Source: Argyresthia goedartella (taxonomy: Eukaryota; Arthropoda; Insecta; Lepidoptera; Argyresthiidae). Taken from it: a stretch of DNA of 64,000 bases. The notes under the pieces are model-generated. The model ran no database searches. It had not been told where the DNA came from and saw only the letters and a program-made list of their open reading frames with translations. This document shows positions 36,201 through 40,164 of this stretch, piece after piece. Position 1 is the first letter of the stretch. Each line of letters begins with the position of its first letter. The translations under genes were made by a program, and so were the position numbers. Location: NCBI GenBank assembly GCA_949825045.1, contig OX463814.1, forward strand, positions 34,800,383 through 34,864,382, read 5' to 3'.

Positions 36201-38595
36201 CCAAGATTTTTTGTGCTAAAGTTTTCTTGTAAGGTGACTACGAAATGCTTCTTGTGCTTGCCTGACCCGCACTTGACCGTTTTTTTTAAACCTTTTCGAC
36301 AAAACTTCTCCAATAAAATTTGTAGTAATTTTATTACAGGCGCAAAAGCAAACAAGTAAAAATACATCAAATAAAATAAACGGTCATGTGCACTTCGGAC
36401 TTATGCACATTAAATAAATAAATAAATTAAAAACAAACTTTGGTGCAATAAATAAAATCTTATAAAAAACATAAACAATACAATAAGTTTGTTTTTGTTT
36501 TTTCTCCCAAAAACACAGTATTCACAATTTGTAGGTAAATCCATTTTAGTAATTAGTTTAAAGAGTCCAAAATTGTTTAAACCTGTGCCATGGATGTCCT
36601 GGCTTCCACCTCTCGAGGCACAGAGATGTGTGAAAACAACATTGGATACACAAAATTAAAAAGAGAAGGTAGGTAATTTTCAAATTTTTATTTAAGTTTA
36701 CATAGATAATAAATAGCAGATAATGCATGTTAGAGTTTGTGTGAACAAAAGGTAAGTTGTCCATACTGGGGATTGAACCACTTGAAAAATCGCTCGGTCA
36801 ACCACCTCCCTGATATTACAAATACTTTGATTAATTCGCCAATGAAAGCTTTGTGGTGTACGGTTATGTAAAATTGAGAATTAATAAATTGCTTAAAGTG
36901 AAATTAGCGGTTTATCTTCTGGCTACTCAACCAACAACATCAACAGTAACAACAAGACATGCACGGGCAGAGAACAACGGTCTCGTCCGTACAGTGGTGA
37001 GATTGAAATTATAATTTAGTTATGAAAAAATACTATGAGCGACATCTAGGTTGTTACAATGAACTATTTTTCATGTACAGTCCTTTGTATGGCGATGGAC
37101 ACTCTTCTTTATATGATGACTCTATGATTTTATTTTTTAATATGTGTATAAGTACTTGTTACTATGTTACCTCGCAAAAAAAATATACTACGGGCATGGG
37201 AGCCCTTCCCTGTTTGTATGGACTTGCCATTTTTACATGAATTTGAGCAAGCGAAGCCATGGGCATTTGCTAGTAGGCTTTCTCATTTTAGTTAAGTCAA
37301 TAGGTTGGATTTAACCTGCTGGAAGGACCTTTTTTAATAGACGTCACCTAGAGTACTGTAGATTCTATTGTGGGCATTTGTGGGGCAACAACATAAAATT
37401 TACCTTAATTGTTATGTCATTATTTTATCTTTTCTGGCCAGCAGAGAAGTGAAAGATCTCAAAATGTAGTTTACAAAGTTATTGGTGCTGCTACTTTCAT
37501 ACTCCATGTATGTTACCAAGTACAATTAAAAGTTTGTATGTGGTATTGAAAGGAAATGCAGTCGGGTTATTTGTTTTCATAATGATTCCATTTGTTACCT
37601 TTGTGTTTTTTGTTATTGCATCTTGAATGTGGTTACTTCAGAGCCGACTAGATGTTTGGCATGAACTGTATTATCATTGAATTTCTACAACTGACCTTCC
37701 TATAAGCATCACAGACAAGGATCATCTCCTGCAACAGTTTCCCGTCCGGTGTGGTCTTCGGGACAATCTCCCAGAAGATGAGTAGCAGCTTCTTGATAGT
37801 GTGGTCCTGCAGCGGCAGCACAAACCTGATGATGACCATCAGGAGGCCGGGAATTTTCTCACCAGAGAGGATGATGCCGATGACCTTCTTTAAAGCTTCA
37901 ATCTTCTTCTTTGTGTCACCTTTCTCTGTGGAATTTCCATTGTTATTTTCAATTTAAGTTATTATTTAACAGATTGAAGGGAAAGCATGTTTGGGACAAT
38001 ATATAGATAACCCAAAAAGTACCAAGGGCTACCAAACAATGGAATAGAATGCCCAAAGCATGATAAACCTTCATAAAAATTGCAAAACCATGAGCAGTTT
38101 TTATGAAGGTTTATGGTGCTTGTTGAAGCGAAAATTGCAAGTTGGCCAAATACATGATGCATGAGAAAAAAAAAAATGATTGATTTGTTATCAGCTAGTA
38201 CCCTGCTACTAGATGGATAGACTACACACAAGATTATAAAACTAAATTCATTCATTGTAGGCATCAACATTTTGTCTATCTGTCCTTAACAGAATCTTCA
38301 AAGCCTTTTAAATAGAATCTCTCTTCCTCAGCATTGTACATACATATTAGCATCATGATTTTATCCCACACGGGGTGACACAGGCACAGTTATGAAAATG
38401 TTTAGCAGTTAGCTTAGTTATTCAAAGCTTCGTCAGAGTGTTCATAAGTGGGTGGAAGCCCCTTCATGCAGTGGTTTGTATCCAATAGTAGTCAGTATTC
38501 TTACCAAGATCAAGCTTGAGTTGCATCTCATTATAGGGCTCTGAGTCGGTCGCATAGTTGATCAGAGTGTAGCATGGTTGCTCCACTCCCGCCAT
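6109..38595 (-). CDS. betaCOP: Coatomer subunit beta (beta-COP), 18 coding exons seen, 3' end incomplete
   Basis: Beta-COP is a large subunit of the COPI coat, which forms vesicles for Golgi-to-ER and intra-Golgi transport. I assembled 18 exons on the minus strand; exon lengths add up in phase to 915 codons with no internal stop. The product follows the family from start to near end. The N-terminal HEAT/adaptin-like solenoid includes [32 protein letters not shown] and CKRNAF. The middle region includes [16 protein letters not shown] and GTYATQSA. The C-terminal appendage includes [49 protein letters not shown] and [12 protein letters not shown]. Animal beta-COP is about 950 residues, so about 20-40 residues are missing. 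I could not find that last exon below 6109 and infer it lies before base 1. All visible introns are GT-AG except intron 4, which appears to be GC-AG. Confidence 0.95.
7027..7280 (-). mobile_element. tRNA-derived SINE (family A) next to the exon 17 donor
   Basis: On the minus strand the head holds an A-box (TGGCCGAGTCGG) and a B-box (GGTTCGAGTCC) at tRNA-like spacing. A body follows, and a (TAA)n tail ends at about 7027-7047. Part of the body recurs at 33518-33602. It begins about 12 nt downstream of the beta-COP exon 17 splice donor. It is not a tRNA gene because the cloverleaf acceptor stem does not close. Confidence 0.75.
7293..7382 (-). CDS. betaCOP: beta-COP exon 17
   Basis: This 90-nt exon (30 codons, phase 0) encodes [20 protein letters not shown] and [10 protein letters not shown]. 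The acceptor is CCGTCAG and the donor AAG|GTAACA. A tRNA-derived SINE begins only about 12 nt inside the following intron. Confidence 0.96.
7960..8626 (-). repeat. Diverged tandem copies of the beta-COP exon 16 3' half plus splice donor
   Basis: About six copies of a 75-125 bp unit sit in intron 16. Each contains the end of exon 16 ([20 protein letters not shown]) and the donor region, fused to a gtgagtgagtgaatga spacer. Two copies, ending near 8000 and 8113, keep an AACAAG|GTAT donor. Others carry base changes at the donor. The unit begins partway through the exon, so copies have no acceptor. Confidence 0.85.
8627..8772 (-). CDS. betaCOP: beta-COP exon 16
   Basis: This 146-nt exon encodes [40 protein letters not shown] and WAEFEWENK, ending at phase 0. 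The acceptor is GTCACAG and the donor AAG|GTATCA. The 3' half of this exon with its donor is repeated several times in the following intron (7960-8626). Confidence 0.96.
8866..9010 (-). mobile_element. SINE family B, degenerate copy
   Basis: The stretch gggaaccataaatagcgagg and onward resembles the 3' half of the SINE at 45212-45392 with many changes. It lies in beta-COP intron 15; the rest of that intron (9011-9260) shows nothing else. Confidence 0.4.
9261..9422 (-). CDS. betaCOP: beta-COP exon 15
   Basis: This 162-nt exon encodes [40 protein letters not shown] and [14 protein letters not shown], part of the appendage beta-sandwich. It is phase 1 at both ends. The acceptor is TCCCACAG and the donor G|GTGAGT. 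Confidence 0.96.
9640..9835. repeat. Degenerate short tandem repeat in beta-COP intron 14
   Basis: About four imperfect units of 45-55 bp, built on gaggccgaa...cttgcaagaaactag, run head to tail. Flanking intron bases 9423-9640 and 9836-10164 show no gene. Confidence 0.6.
10165..10308 (-). CDS. betaCOP: beta-COP exon 14
   Basis: This 144-nt exon encodes [40 protein letters not shown], then LVVNQT. It is nearly identical to the family consensus at the start of the appendage domain. It starts and ends at phase 1. The acceptor is GTTCCAG and the donor G|GTGACT. Confidence 0.96.
10309..10903. other. beta-COP intron 13, no recognised feature
   Basis: This is AT-rich intron sequence. Open frames here are short and do not resemble a protein family. 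I see no repeat shared with the rest of the window. Confidence 0.6.
10904..11036 (-). CDS. betaCOP: beta-COP exon 13
   Basis: This 133-nt exon encodes [40 protein letters not shown] and KAVDG, ending at phase 1. It matches the family's D-x-ISFMQL...FQLSLLAAMG region. The acceptor is CTCACAG and the donor G|GTGAGA. Confidence 0.9.
11037..11621. other. beta-COP intron 12, no recognised feature
   Basis: This is AT-rich intron. A few residues' worth of retroelement-like coding ([20 protein letters not shown] near 11500-11565) suggests a small LINE remnant on the plus strand. Confidence 0.4.
11622..11770 (-). CDS. betaCOP: beta-COP exon 12
   Basis: This 149-nt exon encodes [35 protein letters not shown], a run of six prolines, then ASAQLMQE, ending at phase 0. 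It corresponds to the weakly conserved, hydrophilic linker between trunk and appendage. The support is mainly position, open frame and splice phase (acceptor CCGCAG, donor GAG|GTAGGC). Confidence 0.85.
11812..11930 (-). mobile_element. SINE family B copy
   Basis: This matches 45240-45375 in the same orientation, including aacatccaagactg and a degraded B-box region ending gccacagagatcgtc. It sits in beta-COP intron 11. Confidence 0.6.
12272..12459 (-). CDS. betaCOP: beta-COP exon 11
   Basis: This 188-nt exon encodes [40 protein letters not shown], then [16 protein letters not shown]. It matches the GFLLDGDFFVAASLATTLTK-type region of the family. It ends at phase 1. The acceptor is CTAACAG and the donor G|GTAAGT. 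Confidence 0.92.
12460..13438. other. beta-COP intron 10, no recognised gene
   Basis: This is mostly AT-rich sequence. The part just downstream of the exon 10 donor (about 13375-13436) resembles 26540-26600 in intron 7. Nothing else is identifiable. Confidence 0.5.
13439..13536 (-). CDS. betaCOP: beta-COP exon 10
   Basis: This 98-nt exon encodes [20 protein letters not shown], then [12 protein letters not shown], ending at phase 2. GTYATQSA is the conserved family motif of the linker region. The acceptor is TTCCGCAG and the donor GC|GTGAGT. Confidence 0.93.
13671..14659 (-). repeat. 124-bp minisatellite spanning the exon 9 / intron 9 junction of beta-COP
   Basis: The palindromic-core string gagtactccg occurs at 13671, 13782, 13906, 14030, 14154, 14278, 14402, 14526 and 14650. 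That gives one unit of 111 bp, shortened by 13 bp, and seven of 124 bp, almost identical. Each unit holds about 90 nt of the end of exon 9, the GAG|GTCGGT donor and about 35 nt of intron. The unit edges share the microhomology GCTGGCGGAGTACTCC, present both in the exon and in the intron. Only the copy nearest 14650 serves as the real exon end. Confidence 0.93.
14565..14726 (-). CDS. betaCOP: beta-COP exon 9, its 3' end lying in a tandem array
   Basis: This 162-nt exon (54 codons, phase 0 at both ends) encodes [40 protein letters not shown], then [14 protein letters not shown]. The 5' part (14657-14726) is unique. The rest is the first unit of the 124-bp array running to 13671. The donor GAG|GTCGGT was chosen because exon 10 begins at phase 0. 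A stronger-looking donor, GAGA|GTAAGG, lies 9 nt earlier but would break the frame. Using a donor in a later copy would read through a stop. Confidence 0.88.
14933..15082. repeat. Long near-perfect foldback (hairpin) in intron 8
   Basis: Arms 14933-14996 and 15019-15082 (64 bp each) are reverse complements with about three mismatches. They surround a 22-bp (TTA)n loop. This is typical of a MITE or a hairpin RNA precursor. No TSD is obvious. Confidence 0.85.
15583..15715. repeat. Foldback element in intron 8
   Basis: The ends ggatttatatcgagggccat and, inverted, GGATTTAAAGCGAGGGCCAT form imperfect terminal inverted repeats around a 90-bp core with further internal inverted pieces. It is MITE-like. 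Confidence 0.6.
15840..16460. other. GC-rich repeat-like segment, possibly an LTR remnant
   Basis: This segment of intron 8 is GC-rich against its AT-rich surroundings. It contains a (ttga)n run near 16210, a duplicated ctcccGtgtctagtgtg motif and a polyadenylation-like aataaa near 16421. Short open frames have no family resemblance. An LTR remnant is only a guess. Confidence 0.25.
16603..16743 (-). CDS. betaCOP: beta-COP exon 8
   Basis: This 141-nt exon (47 codons, phase 0 at both ends) encodes [20 protein letters not shown], then [16 protein letters not shown] and ends LRGLIYQ. The acceptor is GTTTCAG and the donor CAG|GTAACT. It continues smoothly from exon 7 (ALHKAAVK) into exon 9 ([10 protein letters not shown]). 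Confidence 0.94.
17147..17338. mobile_element. MITE with roughly 45-bp terminal inverted repeats
   Basis: The left end agttgtagaaacgatcttta and the inverted right end match through ttaaagc and aaaacgcta. The core includes a poly-T and no coding capacity. An identical copy at 19230-19422 comes from the segmental duplication. Confidence 0.8.
17656..18953. repeat. Two roughly 650-bp direct repeats inside the hAT left end (copy 1)
   Basis: The string ttatcacacctgctctgaaa starts units at 17656 and 18308. Each unit ends with a hairpin (18201-18276, 18836-18911) formed by acagttccatacc and ggtatggaactgt. The units differ at scattered bases, so this internal duplication is older than the 2.08-kb one. 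Confidence 0.9.
19230..19422. mobile_element. MITE, duplicated copy
   Basis: This is the same element as 17147-17338, carried in copy 2 of the 2.08-kb duplication. Confidence 0.8.
19740..21042. repeat. Two roughly 650-bp direct repeats inside the hAT left end (copy 2)
   Basis: Units start at 19740 and 20391, with hairpins at 20284-20359 and 20935-21010. They are counterparts of the pair at 17656-18953. Confidence 0.9.
21252..23815 (-). pseudogene. hAT transposase (ZMYM/DUF4371-type), one frameshift
   Basis: The N-terminal part runs from the ATG at 23815 to about 23277 ([18 protein letters not shown] to [12 protein letters not shown]). The remaining roughly 670 codons continue in another frame to 21252. 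They carry [14 protein letters not shown] with a catalytic-type Asp, [20 protein letters not shown] and the hAT dimerisation signature [12 protein letters not shown] near the C-terminus. The break is at a run of five A (T on the coding strand) near 23275-23280, where one base seems lost; both sides are otherwise clean. An acceptor-like TTTTTCAG just upstream of the ATG suggests a 5' intron, into which the Tc1-type element inserted. It could be a sequencing error in the homopolymer. Confidence 0.85.
23837..25483 (+). mobile_element. Complete Tc1-type transposon nested in the hAT element
   Basis: Terminal inverted repeats of about 128 bp (23837-23964 and 25357-25483) begin cactgg(t/a)cagcaaataaa and differ at about ten positions. 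Both sides are flanked by TA, the Tc1/mariner target. The element is 1,647 bp and carries one uninterrupted transposase gene. Confidence 0.95.
24172..25203 (+). CDS. Tc1-family transposase, intact (DD34E)
   Basis: This transposase cuts and pastes its own element at TA sites. The 343-residue frame is uninterrupted, the usual length for Tc1 transposases. It starts [18 protein letters not shown]; an upstream extension of the frame has no ATG. The N-terminal paired-like DNA-binding part contains [20 protein letters not shown] and a GRPR hinge (GTGRPRATS). The DDE domain shows the first Asp in [22 protein letters not shown], the second Asp in [10 protein letters not shown], and the Glu in [11 protein letters not shown]. 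The interval is 34 residues, which is DD34E. All three catalytic residues are present. With intact ends it may be, or recently was, active (inference). Confidence 0.95.
   Translation: MDTTPQEAAQAVALLQAGIAQREVARRLRISRSSVQRVYRRYLETGAFDRRPGTGRPRATSAADDRYIHLTVLRNRHLNAIQVQQSLRDERQVVISSDTVRRRLAERNLTPKRAATGPALTVAHRRARLEFAREHRDWTLEQWSNVLFTDETRVSLHGSDRRQRVYRRPGERYSQCCIEETVAYGGGSVMVWGGISLTAHTALVFIEPTGRTRGLTSHRYITEILADHVVPYAGYIGQDMQLMHDNARPHVAHVVTQYLRDVSIRTMDWPARSPDLNPIEHLWDELKRRVRARVPAPTRLPELRIAIEEEWNTIPQDFIVRLVRSMNTRMLAVIRARGGNTEY
26379..26811. other. Rest of beta-COP intron 7 upstream of the hAT, with exon-like fragments
   Basis: Bases 26471-26493 match exon 8 at 16627-16650 (gcgg-aagct-tagagcgcct) with two differences. 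Bases 26540-26600 resemble the intron just after exon 10. The rest is AT-rich without features. Confidence 0.35.
26812..26971 (-). CDS. betaCOP: beta-COP exon 7
   Basis: This 160-nt exon completes a split Arg codon and encodes [40 protein letters not shown] and [12 protein letters not shown], ending at phase 0. The acceptor is TTCCACAG and the donor AAG|GTTGGT. The following intron 7 spans about 10 kb and holds the hAT element. Confidence 0.95.
27408..28667 (-). mobile_element. Tc1/mariner-superfamily element (DD41D, rosa-like), decayed
   Basis: The ends caaggtgggccaaaagaagt and, inverted, caaggtgggccaaaagaaat form terminal repeats of about 26 bp with TA on both flanks (27406-27407, 28668-28669). 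The length is 1,260 bp. It sits in beta-COP intron 6. Confidence 0.88.
27521..28584 (-). pseudogene. Rosa-like transposase pseudogene
   Basis: The minus strand shows [19 protein letters not shown] near the start, then in a second frame [20 protein letters not shown], the first Asp in [10 protein letters not shown] and a third frame with [16 protein letters not shown]. The second Asp is in [15 protein letters not shown], followed by [11 protein letters not shown]. After 41 residues the third catalytic position reads Ala ([12 protein letters not shown]) where the family has Asp. At least three frame changes, one in a poly-A run at 27727-27738, make it non-functional. Confidence 0.85.
28670..29317. 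other. Rest of beta-COP intron 6, with a LINE 3' tail
   Basis: The stretch 28940-28995 ends aataaatgatttttgatttgatttgatttg, a typical non-LTR 3' terminus with a short repeat tail. Similar ctcagagagg-agggggcttcaac strings occur at 27331 and 29250, hinting at a small local duplication around the exon 6 end. No gene is seen. Confidence 0.4.
29318..29499 (-). CDS. betaCOP: beta-COP exon 6
   Basis: This 182-nt exon starts [20 protein letters not shown] and runs to the TDLDVRRR region, ending at phase 2. The alignment to the family is continuous. The acceptor is TACCAG and the donor AG|GTCAGT. The exon is notably GC-rich compared with the surrounding intron. Confidence 0.94.
29848..30014 (+). mobile_element. 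SINE family B copy
   Basis: In plus orientation it runs from aacctctgtggtgttgaggt through caggttctaataccggctgg to gatcccaccacacagggtat. It aligns along its length with the reverse complement of 45212-45392. It sits in beta-COP intron 5. Confidence 0.7.
30120..31490 (+). mobile_element. 5'-truncated non-LTR retrotransposon (Jockey/CR1-like)
   Basis: The element comprises the reverse-transcriptase ORF below, a short AT-rich 3' UTR and a tail of three tgtcttat units (31466-31490). The 5' half (ORF1, endonuclease) is missing, as is usual for truncated LINE insertions. Confidence 0.75.
30146..31297 (+). CDS. Reverse transcriptase, C-terminal two thirds of a LINE ORF2
   Basis: The 383-codon uninterrupted frame has RT motif A ([16 protein letters not shown]), motif B ([20 protein letters not shown]) and motif C as FADD ([11 protein letters not shown]). 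The thumb region follows ([16 protein letters not shown]) and the conserved [12 protein letters not shown]...LQKRAVRLI. The N-terminal endonuclease is absent, so it cannot mobilise itself. Its open frame suggests a fairly recent insertion. Confidence 0.88.
   Translation: MLAREVVLRILSAREHQMQVAVLFCDLSKAFDVADHDVLGMKLKYHGIDGPALNLIRSFLKNRTQYVLGSGGNLRSDGTMTDVGVPQGSSLSNHAFSLLLNDLPKITTDGELFMFADDVASVVTGKTLDSLEFTLNKVANQLWHWFKKNGLALNLTKTRVINFDLSGRRRRLLDIRVEETRIEQVSSASFLGFVIDQTMTWEHHIQKLCGKLGSACFALSRLSSTLPKEAVRTCYFATVQSVLSYGIEFWGRAADWERIFRLQKRAVRLIARVAQDTSARPHFVALGIMTLPSLLIFQVATHVRVNVGSLPKRGDQNSHTTRGADKLANVPHKLEKMAKTIRVMGPKVYNLLPDDITNAPSFLNFKIKLKKWLEFINFKERRT
31811..31948 (-). CDS. betaCOP: beta-COP exon 5
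   Basis: This 138-nt exon (46 codons, phase 0 at both ends) encodes [20 protein letters not shown], then [20 protein letters not shown]. The acceptor is ACCCAG and the donor AAG|GTACGA. Confidence 0.95.
32186..32270 (-). repeat. Partial copy of beta-COP exon 4 in intron 4
   Basis: This 85-bp stretch matches the exon 4 segment encoding [22 protein letters not shown] with several substitutions. It contains an in-frame stop (TAG) and lacks the exon's donor and acceptor. Both the copy and the real exon are bordered by ttctagaa strings. It is a non-functional exon fragment. Confidence 0.85.
32302..32509 (-). CDS. betaCOP: beta-COP exon 4 (GC donor)
   Basis: This 208-nt exon encodes [20 protein letters not shown], then [18 protein letters not shown] and [16 protein letters not shown], ending at phase 0. 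The next exon ([12 protein letters not shown]) joins in frame only if the donor is the GC of AAG|GCGAGT, so the intron is GC-AG. A partial copy of the exon lies about 30 bp further down in the intron (32186-32270). Confidence 0.93.
32510..33517. other. Start of beta-COP intron 3, unclassified repeat-like sequence
   Basis: No gene is recognised. A 68-codon frame at 32897-33103 has no family resemblance. The end near 33440 (aataaatgatttgag) looks like a LINE 3' terminus, so 32890-33480 may be a degenerate retroelement tail. Confidence 0.35.
33518..33602 (-). mobile_element. SINE family A, internally deleted copy
   Basis: This shares the body string running from ctatttacacacattgagc to caacgatacacg with 7055-7120, then jumps to the ggccattcgggtc head, so the B-box part is deleted. 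It abuts the LINE fragment at 33674. Confidence 0.65.
33674..34531 (+). CDS. Second LINE reverse-transcriptase C-terminal fragment
   Basis: The 285-codon frame starts after the RT active site. It contains [40 protein letters not shown], then [20 protein letters not shown] and [12 protein letters not shown], all typical of Jockey/CR1-type ORF2 C-termini. No YADD/FADD is left. Sequence identity with the LINE at 30146 is low, so it is a different family. The 3' UTR ends in five or six ttgacta units (34769-34807). Confidence 0.82.
   Translation: MIVTIHHCHEDDTSMVFKIERQKGDFDDVNGVLSLTLNWFTVNNLLLNACKTKCIKFSLPNVRQVETSLVLDNSTLELVNDTKFLGITIDTKLQWGPHIDKLAGKLSSAAYAVRNIRQSINVATSRLVYFIYFHSVMSYGILLWGKAADIQTIFILQKRAIRAIYNLKRTDSLRELFKEIDILTVASQFIFENIMYVRKNLKTFSKLSDSCNVNLRNNHRLCAPRFRLAKVSNSFKGQCILYYNKIPLEILKLPFEQFKKHVKATLSKKGYYNVQDYLNDRTVWG
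34769..34807 (+). repeat. LINE 3' tail, (TTGACTA)n
   Basis: Five to six head-to-tail ttgactattgacta units close the LINE fragment, 22 bp before beta-COP exon 3. Non-LTR elements of this type end in such short repeats instead of poly-A. Confidence 0.8.
34830..34999 (-). CDS. betaCOP: beta-COP exon 3
   Basis: This 170-nt exon begins [16 protein letters not shown], continues through [20 protein letters not shown], and ends [10 protein letters not shown] with the last Arg codon split (CG|C). The acceptor is CCCTAG and the donor CG|GTAAGC. It lies just downstream in transcription of the plus-strand LINE fragment at 33674-34807, which sits in intron 3. Confidence 0.95.
35000..36149. other. First part of beta-COP intron 2: repetitive block with an 18-bp poly-G
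   Basis: Bases 35380-35800 contain repeated variants of the phrase gttgaagtttgtatgaaaatcaaaaact and cccc-n-aagggggg, typical of an unnamed dispersed insect repeat. A run of 18 G lies at 35508-35525. No coding sequence is seen. Confidence 0.5.
36150..36360 (+). mobile_element. tRNA-derived SINE-like element
   Basis: A B-box match (gggttcaaatccaag, 36192-36206) follows an A-box-like tggtggtattgg about 32 bp earlier. The body ends at aataaaa-rich sequence. A similar tRNA-like B-box on the minus strand occurs near 36767-36780 (GGTTCAATCCC). Confidence 0.4.
37472..37596. repeat. Dispersed repeat, copy 1
   Basis: acaaagttattggtgctgct to gtcgggttatt matches 43587-43703 with about ten differences. 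It lies in beta-COP intron 2. Confidence 0.7.
37696..37925 (-). CDS. betaCOP: beta-COP exon 2
   Basis: This 230-nt exon joins in phase after the last base of exon 1. It encodes [20 protein letters not shown], then the conserved [15 protein letters not shown] and [14 protein letters not shown] stretch, and ends DAYRK at phase 0. The acceptor is CCACAG and the donor AAG|GTCAGT. Confidence 0.95.
38505..38595 (-). CDS. betaCOP: beta-COP exon 1 (start codon)
   Basis: The ATG is at 38595-38593. The exon encodes 30 codons plus one base: [14 protein letters not shown], then [13 protein letters not shown]. The CYTLIN motif near the N-terminus is the family hallmark and fixes the start. The donor is TTG|GTAAGA. 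An untranslated 5' exon further up is possible but not visible. Confidence 0.93.
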
Positions 38596-39748
38596 ACTGC
38601 CTGCAACGATCGTAATATATTAGGAAATCGAAACATTAGACATAAATGTGTAATAGACAATCAAGCCGTTTAGCTAATTTTATGGTCTAGAAATGGAATT
38701 TTTCCTCTAATATCAGTTGATTTTCTAAGGACTTTGCGCATAAATGTTTGCGGTAGATACAGTCAGAAGTCCAAATAGTAACATTTGTTCTATACAAGAT
38801 AGTAAGATTTGTTAGTAAGGATTTACCTGGTGGGTGTTGTGTTTTATCAGCAGGAAGTAAAATTCTATAAGCGCTTAAGGTATCTTCAACAATTACTACA
38901 AATTATACTGGTTAATTCTTAGGGCGCTTGCAATAATTACAAAATTTTACCAATTGTTGACATGAAGACGTGTCCGTAAAAGTGACATTTGTGATCATGC
39001 AACGCGCGGTCTTTCTCTTGTTTTAAAGACGTGCGGCAATAGCCTTTCTTTTGGATTAAAAAAAAATAATAATGGTCGTACGATTCAAGCAAATCACCTA
39101 CAACACACAAAGTATATTCCTCTTGCAAAATTTTAAAATATTTTTATTGTGTCGTATTTTATTGTTATGAAATTAATGCTAACTTTTATTTTCAAAGTTC
39201 GCTTTGTGTACGAAACTTAACAAAGAAGAAGAAGGAACGCGGTATTGGTATCTGTTTACAAAGAGAGATAGGTACAAATAAACTATTAACGATAACATGA
39301 CACGTGCTAACAATAAATAGGAAATTAACCTTGTGTTATGTATTGATCTGTGCCTTGTTATTAATTTTTATTGTCATCCAAGTGCCAAAAGATTCTTGTA
39401 ACACAAATGGTTGGTAGCTGCCTGCCGATACCGCCGGGCACCAGATGCTTGATGTGGATGTGGGGTGTGTGTGCCACAAACACGCAGCCACATTGCCGTT
39501 CTATAACAATAAGGTAGAACAATCAGTGATAAGTTGCTAGCTCATTGCGATGTACGATTGCTCTAATTCTATATTTTACTTTGCATTAAACTTTTCCGTA
39601 ATATTTTTTATAACAGCAACAAATCAAGCTTCATACACTTCTTTAGTCTGTCACCGAGTCAGCTGCTGTTGCCTGTTTATTATTTTTAGAAACACGCTGA
39701 AATTACCCATTAATTGAACATAATCACCGATTATTATCCCTAGACCCG
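38596..39748. promoter_or_regulatory. Divergent intergenic spacer between beta-COP and the TMEM129-like gene
   Basis: This 1,153-bp spacer separates the two start codons, which face away from each other, so it must hold both promoters and 5' UTRs. I see no clear TATA box tied to a start and no conserved element I can name. A tgtggatgtggggtgtgtgtgcc stretch near 39456-39476 is the only GC-richer patch. Confidence 0.55.
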
Positions 39749-40164
39749 ATGGATATCCTAATAACCCTGTTTTACCTGCTCTTCTGCATCTGCATCGTGT
39801 ACCCGCCTACGGAATTCGTATCGGCCGGCTTCACCATCGCCCAGCTATTTGACGAAACCCTCGGTTCTGAGAATGTCAATTTTGTGGGTTATCACATGAA
39901 CAGGATCATGCTTACTATGGTCATACACTCCTTCCTGCCTCTGGGATATTTAGTGTGCTTATGGTGCGGTGGAGGCGACTTTTGGTTTTTACTGCCCTAT
40001 TTATGCATAACTGGTACAGTGCCGCTGGCGATTGCGCTTAAGCTGATAACATGGAGTGAAGATCATCGGAAGAAGCACCCGGTGGCTAAGGCTTTGCAGC
40101 CGTATGCGACTGAAGGCAGCGATTGGAGGGTTGTTGCAGCCGACTTAAATATTGAATTTCGCAG
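39749..40164 (+). CDS. TMEM129: TMEM129-like exon 1
   Basis: This 416-nt exon holds the start codon, all three N-terminal hydrophobic segments and the NIEFR motif. It ends at phase 2 with the donor CGCAG|GTAAGA. Confidence 0.85.
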
